Shown here one piece after another: positions 22,873 through 34,100 of a DNA stretch of 35,722 bases; the stretch's first letter is position 1, and every line of letters starts with the position of its first letter. The notes under the pieces are model-generated. The model did no database searches. It had not been told where the DNA came from and worked only from the letters and a program-made list of their open reading frames with translations. The stretch covers positions 455,672 to 491,393 of the forward strand of contig MU646430.1 in the NCBI GenBank assembly GCA_026770585.1, written 5' to 3'. Source of the stretch: Baffinella frigidus. Its lineage: Eukaryota > Cryptophyceae > Cryptomonadales > Baffinellaceae. The position numbers were made by a program, and so were the translations under genes.

Positions 22873-23862
22873 NNNNNNNNNNNNNNNNNNNNNNNNNNNN
22901 NNNNNNNNNNNNNNNNNNNNNNNNNNNNNNNNNNNNNNNNNNNNNNNNNNNNNNNNNNNNNNNNNNNNNNNNNNNNNNNNNNNNNNNNNNNNNNNNNNNN
23001 NNNNNNNNNNNNNNNNNNNNNNNNNNNNNNNNNNNNNNNNNNNNNNNNNNNNNNNNNNNNNNNNNNNNNNNNNNNNNNNNNNNNNNNNNNNNNNNNNNNN
23101 NNNNNNNNNNNNNNNNNNNNNNNNNNNNNNNNNNNNNNNNNNNNNNNNNNNNNNNNNNNNNNNNNNNNNNNNNNNNNNNNNNNNNNNNNNNNNNNNNNNN
23201 NNNNNNNNNNNNNNNNNNNNNNNNNNNNNNNNNNNNNNNNNNNNNNNNNNNNNNNNNNNNNNNNNNNNNNNNNNNNNNNNNNNNNNNNNNNNNNNNNNNN
23301 NNNNNNNNNNNNNNNNNNNNNNNNNNNNNNNNNNNNNNNNNNNNNNNNNNNNNNNNNNNNNNNNNNNNNNNNNNNNNNNNNNNNNNNNNNNNNNNNNNNN
23401 NNNNNNNNNNNNNNNNNNNNNNNNNNNNNNNNNNNNNNNNNNNNNNNNNNNNNNNNNNNNNNNNNNNNNNNNNNNNNNNNNNNNNNNNNNNNNNNNNNNN
23501 NNNNNNNNNNNNNNNNNNNNNNNNNNNNNNNNNNNNNNNNNNNNNNNNNNNNNNNNNNNNNNNNNNNNNNNNNNNNNNNNNNNNNNNNNNNNNNNNNNNN
23601 NNNNNNNNNNNNNNNNNNNNNNNNNNNNNNNNNNNNNNNNNNNNNNNNNNNNNNNNNNNNNNNNNNNNNNNNNNNNNNNNNNNNNNNNNNNNNNNNNNNN
23701 NNNNNNNNNNNNNNNNNNNNNNNNNNNNNNNNNNNNNNNNNNNNNNNNNNNNNNNNNNNNNNNNNNNNNNNNNNNNNNNNNNNNNNNNNNNNNNNNNNNN
23801 NNNNNNNNNNNNNNNNNNNNNNNNNNNNNNNNNNNNNNNNNNNNNNNNNNNNNNNNNNNNNN

Positions 23863-23933
<71 letters not shown>

Positions 23934-26900
23934 TCACCGCGCACACCAACCACTCGAGCCACAGCGAGCGCAGGACCATCACGTCCCGACGGGTAGATGC
24001 TTGTCAGGAGGTTTCGGGTGTAGAGTTTCGTGTGTAGGGTTGAGGGTCCGGGGTTGAGGGTTGAGGGGTCAGGGTTGAGGGGTCAGGGGTCAGGGTTCAT
24101 GGATCAGGGTCAAGGGTCTCGGGTTGAGGTTTTAAGGGGACGTGTACCGGTAAACCATAAACCCTAAAGGTTGTAGGGTTTAGGGTTTAGGGTTTACCGC
24201 GCACACTAACCACTCGAGCCACAGCGAGCGCTCGGCGGGTTTTTGTGCGAGTTGAGATGTTTTTGGCTGAGACTGGTGGCAATAAGGTGGGGGGCAGGGG
24301 GGGGTTGCACAGCGCACACCAACCACTCGAGCCACAGCGATCGCAGGACCAGCACGTCCGATGGGTGATTGCTTGTGAGGAGCAGCGACCAAGGCAAACT
24401 CCAAACCCTAAACCCTAAACACTAAACCCTAAACCCTAGCCCCTCAGCCCCAAACCCCTCAACCCTAAACCCCAACCCCTCAATCCTCAAGCAGGGTTGA
24501 ACCGACCTTAGGGTTTAGGGTGTAGGGTGTAGGGTTCAGAGTTTAGGGGGAGTCACCGCGCACACCAACCACTCGAGCCACAGCGAGCGCAGGGCCAGCA
24601 CGTCCGACGGGTGGATGCTTGTGAAGAGGAGCGACTGCTTCAGGGTTGAGGGTTGAGGGTTGAGGGTTAAGGGTTAAGGGTTAAGGGTTGATCGTGTACG
24701 GTTTGGAATGTGGGGGTTAGGGTTTAGGGTTTGGGGTTTGGGGTTCAGGGTTTCGGGCACGTCCGATGAGTGGGTGCTTGTGAGGAGGAGCGACTGCTTC
24801 AGGGTTGAGGGTTGAGGATTTAACCCTAGATCCTTAAGGGTTAAGGGTTTAGGGTTTGGGGTTTAGGGTTTGGGGTTTGGGTTTTGGGTTTTGGGTGTTG
24901 GGATTTGGGGTTTGGGGGGGGTTGGGGTTTAGGGTTTAGGGTTCGGAGTTTCGGTTTTAGGGTTTAGGGTTAAGGGTTTAGGGTTCAGGGTGTAGGGTTG
25001 AGGGTTTGGGGTGTAGGGTTTAGGGGTTGGGGTTTGGGGTTTAGGGTTTAGGGTGTGCCTTGGACTTCTGGTTCTGGTGGTTGATGATGCGGTCCCACAG
25101 CACCTGGGATACCCAGGTTCAGCGAAAATGCACACCCACTTTCAGCCTGAAAATTCACACCCGGTTTCAGCTCGAAAATGCACACCCGGTTTCAGCCTGA
25201 AAATTCACACCCCGTTTTGAGTCTGAAAATTCACACCCCGTTTTTAGCCTGAAAATGTGCTTCTAGTTTCAGCGAAAATGCACACCCAGTGTCAGCTTTT
25301 CCCTCTTCTTCTTTATTACACCCCACTACCTTCAAGGACCCTCCAGTACTCTCCAACAACTTCCACTGCCATGCAGTACTGTCCAACACCTTCCAGTAAC
25401 CTCCATTCCCGCAACGCTCAAGCAGGCACTCCAAGCGGAGAGGCTAGCCTGCCGGCGGGGGGGGAGGACCATGTGCCAGTAGACTTGGTAGAGGACGATC
25501 AGGATCTCATACGCAAACAATTTTAATTTATAAAAAAAATTTAAGACGATTTTGGCCACTTTAGAGAGAATAATCAGACTATTCTCTCTAAAGTGGCCAA
25601 AATCGCCTTGAAGATTTTCTACAAATTAAAAGTGTTTGCGTACGAGATCAGGACGGTGATGATCGAGTTCGCCGCTTTCGTGAGATTGAGACAGTCACGG
25701 TCAAAAACGACATCGGTTTTCAGGTGAAAGTCCGTACACCCGTGTGAGATGTTCCGGCTTCGCTCGACACAGGCCTGCCGGCGGGGAGGGAGGACAATGC
25801 GCCAGGAAACGGCTCCAAGACCCACCAGCTGGAACAGCTCTAAAAAACGGCTCCAAGACCCACCAGATGGGACTCCTGTAAGACTCCTGTTAGATAGAGG
25901 GGGGGGAGGACCATGTGCCAGTAGACTTGGTAGAGGACAATGATGATCAGGACGGTGATGATTGAGTTCGCCGCTTTCGTGAGATTCATGAACGCGCTCT
26001 CAGGATCCTCATTCCTGGGTTTGGGGTTTGGGGTTTGGGGTTTGGGGTTTGGGGTTTGGGGTTTGGGGTTTGGGGTTTGGGGTTTGGGGGTGATGATTGA
26101 GTGTGCCGCTTGTGTGAGATTCATGAACGGGCTCTCCGGACACTCGTTCCTGGGTGTGGGGTTGGTGATGATTGAGTTGGCCGCCTTTGTACGATTCATC
26201 AACGGGCTTTCGGGGTCCTTGTTCCTGAGTTTTGGGGTTGGGGTTTGGTGTTTGGGGTACAGGGATATTTCGCCGTGTTTGTAGGCGAAAAAAGAGACTA
26301 GAGGGCACGGAGAGCGGCCAGTACAGGAAAGATGCTGCCGGAGAAATCAAAAACAAAAAGCAAGGTTGATGCTTCTAACATGAGTCACTAAGCGAGGCGA
26401 GAGGTCGAGCTCTACCTGACTTAATCCCGTGGGCTAAAACTGATGAGGTCGGAAGTTGATTTCCATGTAGTGTGGGACAAATTCGTGAACTTTGACGGGA
26501 AACAGATTACTCAGCCCGAGTGAGGCAGAGCTGCCACGTCAGAGTCCTGGAAGGGGTCGCCAAAAGCCAATTCGTCTCTGGGCGATGTGGTTGTCAAAAG
26601 TCATCACCGTCTTTCAAGACGGCCCCAAAGCGATCTACACCCTCCAGCAGTCCGGCGTGGTAGAGCGATTCCGGGGAATGTTGCCCTCTTTTCGGTGTGA
26701 TGGTTTGACGGTTTGCTGATTTCATTTGTACCATAATTCTTGAAACAGTGCATTTTAAAAGGGCGTACAACCTTTTTCTGGTTCAAATGAAATAAGCAAA
26801 CGAGTCAAATCAGCAAACCGAAAAGCGGCCAACATTCCCCGGAATCGCTCGACCACTTAGCAGCGACCGAGGACCTGTTCACCTTGAATTAAAGGTGAAA

Positions 26901-28098
26901 TTCCGGTTAGGTTCTAGGGCAATGGATAATATTCTAGAACAAATCGTTTAGATGGACTATATCCGTGAAGCCCCCGGTGGCTGCTAAGTGGGGGGTCTCA
27001 CCGGAGGATCATTTCGTTCTGCAAAACCGCCATCCCAGCGCCGAGCAGCGAGAGTACCGCCGTGATCAGCCTGCGGTAAGTCAACTTGTCAGCTTGCAGT
27101 AAGTCAACTTGTTAACTTGTTATGTATGTCAACTTGTTAACTTGTTATGTATGTCAACTTATCAACTTGTTAATTTGTTATGTATGACAACTTGTTAACT
27201 TGTAGCGTGTTATGTATGTCAAATTGCAAAACCGCCATCCCCGCGCCGAGCAGCGAGAGTACCGCTGTGATCAGCCTGTGGTAAGTCAACTTGTCAACTT
27301 GCAGTAAGTAAACTTGTTAACTTGTTATTTATGCCAACTTGTTGACTACTGTCAACTTGGTATGCCCCTTGCAAACACGTCAGGGGCAAGGAATGCGGGA
27401 TCGCTTGGATCCACGGTGTTTGCTATAATAATATCTAGGACGTGACTTCTGTAAAGTCACTCCGGCTATGCCTAAATGGGGTTGATTCCCAGAGCCTGAG
27501 GGGTCCCACAGGCCCGATCTATAGGCCGCATCCAACGTCAACCGCGACCACCTAATCTCCGAGAATTATAGGAAAACTGATTAAATTTAAAATAATGGAT
27601 TTCAATGAAAATTACTACACGTTTGCTGTTATATTACTAGTAAATATCGTTCTGTGCAATAAATTTCATTGCCATTTTTTTTTAATTGAATCAGTTTGCA
27701 CATGAGATTCCGCATGAGGCTTCCTTTCCGTCGTCGCGGTATGTCATCAACACGCACCTTGATCTTTGTACCAGAAAGCCAGAATGTCAACTTGAGAACA
27801 GTCCGTCAACCCGAGTAAGGCAGAGCGAGAACCTGCGGGTGTTGATCTAGAAGGTTTGAGAAGTCTCCAGAAGGCTCTAGAAGACTCTATGGAGTCTTCT
27901 AGAGCCCATAGAGGCTAGGGTTCAGGGTGGAAGGCTGGGGAGTAACCTGCGGGTGTTGATGCGCACTTCTCTCTCTCCCCCACTCTTCATCTCTCTCTAT
28001 CCCCCTCTCTCTCTCCCTCTCTCCCTCTCTCCCTCTCTCTCTCTCACGCATACACACTGTCTCTCCCTCCCTCCCTCCCTCCCTCTCTCTCTCTCTCG

Positions 28099-28143
<45 letters not shown>

Positions 28144-31100
28144 CGCGCGCTTTGTCTCTGACACTGTCTCTGTCTCTGTCTCTGTCTCTGTCTCTGTCTC
28201 TATCTCTTCCTCCCTCCCTCTCTCCCTCTCTCTCTCTCTCTCGAACCTGCGGGTGTTGATCCGAGCTTCGACGGTCTCCGGATGGTGCCGCCACACGTAC
28301 CGACATCTGTGAAGAGCGATCCACTTAGTGCGGTCCACTTATGAAGCCAAGGGGGGGTCTTCCGGGGTAAATCGAAATTATAAAATCAATCATTTCCTCC
28401 CGTGAGTGCTGGTGGTACAAAAAGCGGTCATCAACTGCAGGATAGTCACGCCAAGTGCAAACTTCCCGGTGCTTTCTTGCAGCACCGCTGCTGAGCGAGG
28501 ACGTGAATCAATCTTAAAAGATTTTTTTAAAAATCGCCTGCATTCTCAGGGAAATGGACTTTTGAAATGAAAAAACTGGGACCGGATTTCCGGTCCTGGC
28601 TTTTAAATCAACACCGTGTTGCCTCGATATCGGGGTGCCTCCGAGAGTTCCCGTTCTTGGAGCCGTTAGCCCGTTTTTGTCAATTTTTGACGAGAAGTGC
28701 CCGTTTTCCTCTCAAAATCTTGGGAAATTGACTTTTGAATAACCCCCCAAGGGCCCTCCGTGGCTTGCAGCAGGTGCTTTCAAGAGTCCAAATGCCACAC
28801 ATCAAACGGCTCCAGCCACACAGCGGGCTACCAAGGGATTTTCGGCCCGATTCGGGCCACCTTTACGATATCTTATCCATAGGAACCCCCCCATGTCCCT
28901 ACGGTGTTACCCGGGGTAGGGTGTATAGATTATTCACTTATGGGTTATTCACGAAATCCCTTCGTGCCCCGCTGTGTGGTGAAGGTCGCATGTTAATAGG
29001 ATAAAGTCCTGAAAACCAGACAGTTAAGCTTACGGTATTGCCTACGGTACGCCGTAGGAGCCTGGGGGGGGTCGCATGAACATCAGGTCCTAGGGGCCCT
29101 ACGGCCTACTAGGCAATACCGTCGGCCTAACTACCCGGTTTTCAGGACGAAACCCTATTGATGTGCACCGGGCTGCGTGTGTACCGGGACGGTGCCCACA
29201 CAGCCGATCTCTCGCTTTACAAGAATAGTCAAACCGCAAGCGGGGATGGACCCGCCTATGCATGAGATTTTACCATGCGCGTAAATACATATACTTGAAT
29301 ACATATATACATATATATATGTATATGTATATATATATATACAAGTATATATTATCTCATGCATCATATATATATAGCGAGAGAGGGAGAGACACCACAC
29401 AGCGGGCTACCAAGGAATTTCCGGCAGCTGAGCCACTGCGAATCGGTTAGGATATCCATAGGAACAACCCTTTGCCCCTACGGATTGCCTACCGTAGGGT
29501 CCTATGGATTATCCCTTATCTGCCGAAAAAGGTACGTGATCATTTTTTTTAGCAGGAATCAGGTCTAGGGATTCCAATTTAGCGGAGGACGGTTTTCCGG
29601 GTCTCATAAATCAGGAATTTCTCAATTCGTTGAGCACCAATTACTCAATTTGTTCAGCTTAGCGAGCCTGACAAGCTGGTGTTTTTTTCATAATTTTCCA
29701 TCAAGAGGCGGCCTAATTAGAAAATGCCAAAGTTGACATTTGAGCCTTTTGACGTCATATGACGAGGCAGATAAGGGATACACTTGTGGGTCGTTCAGAA
29801 AATCCCTTCGTAGCCCGCTGTGTGAAAAAATTGGCACGTGTACCCGAACCCCATCTGATCATTTGCCCTGGTAGCCACCTGGTGGACTACGGACCTTTCA
29901 TCAAAAGTCAACCTTTATCTGGTGCAAATATGGTCGCGTGATCGCTAAATCTAGCGGTTCCAAAACCTGCGAAGTCCACCGAGTGGGGTAGCAGGACCCG
30001 ATCCAAGAATCTAATAATACGAATGCAGATTCAATTTAAAACACCTTGATGGTTATGGCAAGGCTTGATTTTGCTATCTTAGCCTCGACATAGCTTTACG
30101 ATAGTGCAATCCCCACCCGTAAGATGGCAAACATGAGATTTCAATTGAATATGGTTCCATTTGAAATCTGAGAGTCACGCGGGGGGGTGGCTGAGGGGCC
30201 AAAAAAAATACCCAAAAAATGAAAGTCAAAATGATGGTCAAATTTGATGGCACTCACTTTGTGCTTCGGAGCCTCTCCCACAAGAGTCTTGCAAACTCAA
30301 TGTGCGTGTGGGGCTGCGTCAGGGGCTTAGGGTTTAGGGGTTAGGTTTTAGGGTTTAGGGTTTATGGTTTATGGTTTAGGGTTTAGGGTGTAGGGTGTAG
30401 GGTTTAGGGTTTAGGGTTTAGGGTTTAGGGTTTAGGGTCTAGGGTTTAGGGTTTAGGGTTCAGGGTTCAGGGTTTAGGGTGTAGGGTTTAGGGTCTAGGG
30501 TTTAGGGTTTAGAGTTCAGGGTTCAGGGTTTAGGAAGTAGGTTTCCTTGAGTCTAAACATGAGGGGGTGCGCTTCCTGCAGCGTTTCGATCGATGATGGA
30601 GATTGCGGGGGTAGGCCAGAGATCAGGGCGAGGGGGTCAGCGCAGGTCTGACCCTGCAGTTTGTATAAATCGAACAGTACCCGGGACGTGGCCTTAGCGT
30701 GCGATTGATAAGTGCCCGCAGCGGTTTGATAAGTGGCGGCAGGTCAGGGGCACACGCGACAACATTTTGGCACACAGTCTGTAAGTCAGTGGTACGCGTT
30801 TGCATTGGGGAGCTTTATGTGGCTGCGCGCCGCCAGGGAGGTAGGGTGGAAGGTGAAGGGTGAAGGGTGAAGGGTGAAGGGTGAAGGGTGAAGGGTGAAG
30901 GGTGAAGGGTGAAGGCCCACAATGACAATTGTCAGTGGTATGCCCAATGTCAGTGGTACGCGTCAGGGATACACACCCCGTTGGTACACACATTGTAAGT
31001 CAGTGAAACGTGCGAGGCAGATATGAGCGCACCAAAGCACACAAGGGTATCCAAACACCCTTTTCAAACACCGAGTTTATCTCAGAAAAGGGACTTTTAA

Positions 31101-34100
31101 ATTCGTTTTCTTAAGTCAACCCCCCTTCAAATTTGTCAACTTATGCGCAGAGAAAAGAATAAGTTGACGAATTTGTACAGGAATTGACTCAAGAAAACGA
31201 ATTTAAAAATCCCTTTTCTGAGATAAGAGTGTAGGCGTTTTGTACAGAGTTGGTCACGTGTCCCCACGAAAAGCGGGTCGACACGTGCCCAAATATATGA
31301 ACATTACTACATGCTTCCTCACGTATACAGCTCCTCAGGGTTTAAAAAGGGTGTTTTGTCCGCCTCGTGTGGCATCACCCTACGTGAATGCAAACTCGGG
31401 AGTGCGAGTGACCAACGTGAATGGAAACTCGTTGGGGTTTAGGGTTTAGGGTTTAGGGTTTAGGGTTTGAGGTTCAGGGTTCCGGATTTCGGGTTCCGGG
31501 TTTAGGGTTTAGGGTTTGGGGTTTGGGGTTTGGGGTTTGGGGTTTGGGGTTTGGGGTTTGGGATTCAGAGTTCGAGTTCGGGGTTTAGGGTTTTAGGTCT
31601 GGGGTTTGGGGTTTGGGGTTTGGGGTTTGGAGTGCCTCGAGGAGGTTCTCTCCAATCGAATCCAGCTTCTCGTCTTGCTCCTGCCCGGGGGTGTTCGGGT
31701 TTGGGGTTTAGGGTTTGGGGTTTAGGGTTTAGGGTTTAGGGTTTAGGGTTTAGGGTTTAGGGTTTAGGGTTTAGGGTTTAGGGTTTAGGGTTGACGGTTT
31801 ACGGTTTAGGGTTCGATCGTCGTTCAAAGACTCGTGAGTAGAAACTTGTCTCAACATACTTCTGATACGACACAAGCACACGTTGACAAATGCACACGTT
31901 GATACACGCTCACGTTGCATCCAAGAAACGTTAACGATCAACCCTCTAGCGTTCGGACATCTGACCTCCCTGGACTCTGGAACCTGGACCCTGGATCCTG
32001 GACCCTGAACTCTACACTCTGAATTCTGGGCCCTGAACCCTGAACCCTGAACCCTGAACCCTGAACCCTGGATCCTGGACCCTGGGCCCTGAACTCTGAA
32101 TTCTGGACTCTGAACCCGGAACCAAGAACCATGAACCCTGGACCCTACCGTTTTTGCTTCGCGCAGCCACGAAAGCTCCCCAATGCTTTTGACGCGTTTG
32201 AATTTGCCCTTCTGCGACGAAGCCTTTTTGGCCTCTCCGGTACCTGTTTTGACAGGGCAACGACCCAAGTTCAGGGTACTTAAGCCTACGGTATTGTCTA
32301 CGGTAGGACCGTCCTAGGACCCTACGGGAACCGCGGGCCCAGGGGCGGCTTTGCTTCTCCAGTACCTGTCGGAACATATCATGGTTTGAGTTGCTGGTGC
32401 ACACGCAGACATTATGTGATGTTTGGTTAATAGGGCAATGATCTAAGTTGAGGGTACTTAAGCCTACGGTATTGCCTACGGTAGGACCGTCCTAGGACCC
32501 CACGAAAACCGCGGGCCCTGGAGAAGGCTTTGGCTCTACGGTGCCTGTATGGGAGCATACCATGTTTTTGAGTTAGTGGTGCACACACAGACCATATCAC
32601 GGTTTGCGCTACTAATGCACGAGTCAATTCACCCACAAATCAAAAGTCAATTCACCCACAAATCTGTCAACTTTAGAAACGAGATACACCAATGGTGTAC
32701 TTCTTTACTACACATTCTCAGGTGAGTTGACTAAAACAAAAACTCCGCCCTGGCAGTGCACTAGGTGGGCTACGATGTTCTACGCTAGACCTGAGGGGAA
32801 GCAATCGCAAACGTCAACTACCCTTGCCTTGGAGTCAAAGTATGCCAACTTTCAACCCAGAGTTGGAAGTTGCAAGGGAGTTGACTTTTGATTGACCACC
32901 ATCACGTCTCAAGTGGTTCAAGACCCCCATATGCTGGGGGGTTGCTTCTCTGGTGCCTGTATGGGAGCATATCGTGTTATGAGCTGTTGGTGCACACGCA
33001 GAGGTTGTGTGGATGCCTGCGATGTCATACATGACTTGAAAATCCCTTGAAAATCCCTTCGAAGTTTTCAAGGACTTCGAAGGGATTTTCAACAACCCAT
33101 ACGCCATAATTCCCAGGACCCTACGGTAGGCAATATGTAAGGACATGAGGGGGGGTTCTTACGTTTGGTTTAGGCTACATGGTTTAGGCTTTCAAGGTTT
33201 AGGGTTGAGGCTTTAGGCTTTAGGTCCGTGAGACTGAGGGCATGGGAGGGGGGGGGGGCTGTCGTTCCTCTATCTGCGTTGAAGACATACGACCCTACGG
33301 TAGGCCACCCGTAGGGACATAGGGGGGTTCGTACGGACAAGGAAACGGAAAATCGGATATTTCCGGCCCGAAAATCCCTTCGTAGCCCGCTGTGTGGGGG
33401 TAGGGAAGGGTGGGCGCCCCTCTCTCGATACAAGCGAGCTTACTACACGACGATGTGAGTTTCTGACATGAAACACGTGGACCTACAATCTCGATTTGAA
33501 TCACTTCGGAGGGCTGGTCAAAATATTCCGGGATTAAAAGTGGGTAAAAGTCTGGAATTTCAAGGGAATTGAAAGTGGTTAAAAGTCCGGAATAGAAAGT
33601 GGTTGAAAGTCCGAAATTTAAGATCGAAAGGGCTTCGACCTTTCTTGGCGTTGAAGCGGACGTTGCTTAACGATTCTGTCCGCCCCACCTGGTTGAGGTT
33701 GTAGGGTTTAGGGTTTAGGGTTTAGGGTTTAGGGTTTAGGGTTTAGAGTGTGGGGTTTAGGGTTTGGGGTTTAGGGCTTAGGGTTTAGGGTTTAGGGTCT
33801 AGGGTTTAGGGTTTAGGGTTAAGGGTTACGGGTTCAGGGTTTAGGGTTTAGGGTTTAGGGTTCAGGGTTCAGGGTTTAGGAATTAGGGTTTGGGGTTTAG
33901 TGTGCGGGGTTCAGGGTTTAGAGTTCAGGGTTTAGGGTTCAGGGTTTAGGGTTGAGCGAGAGGGGTACGGAAGATCTCGGACGCGGGACCGGGGTGTCCA
34001 CGTTTGAGGTGTCCACATTTGAGGTGTCCACATTTGAGGTATCCACATTTGGGGTGTCCACATTTGAGGAGTTCCCCGCGGAAGTGGTGGTGGTGGTGCG

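Larger units (their letters stand above)
24013..25056 (+). repeat. Telomere-like arrays around exon 12 and its copies
   Basis: TTTAGGG, GAGGGTT and TTTGGGG heptamers fill the spaces between the exon 12 copies (24013-24195, 24505-24550, 24643-24755, 24810-25054). 24400-24490 is reversed (CCCTAAA on +). Confidence 0.9.

Noticed and set aside
22504-24057. Long open frames (up to 517 codons) on both strands
   Set aside because: They cross 990 N bases and a G homopolymer; only the His/Thr and Gly/Pro ends are real sequence.
26583-26660. Plus-strand stretch reading VITVFQDGPKAIYTLQQSG
   Set aside because: Codon choice looks coding-like, but it is antisense, lies in the exon 9-10 intron, abuts a palindrome and has no clear acceptor. 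I could not decide what it is.
27899-28324. 141-codon Arg/Glu/Asp open frame on -
   Set aside because: CT microsatellite translated. Only the first 60 bases (28247-28306) are an exon, in another frame.
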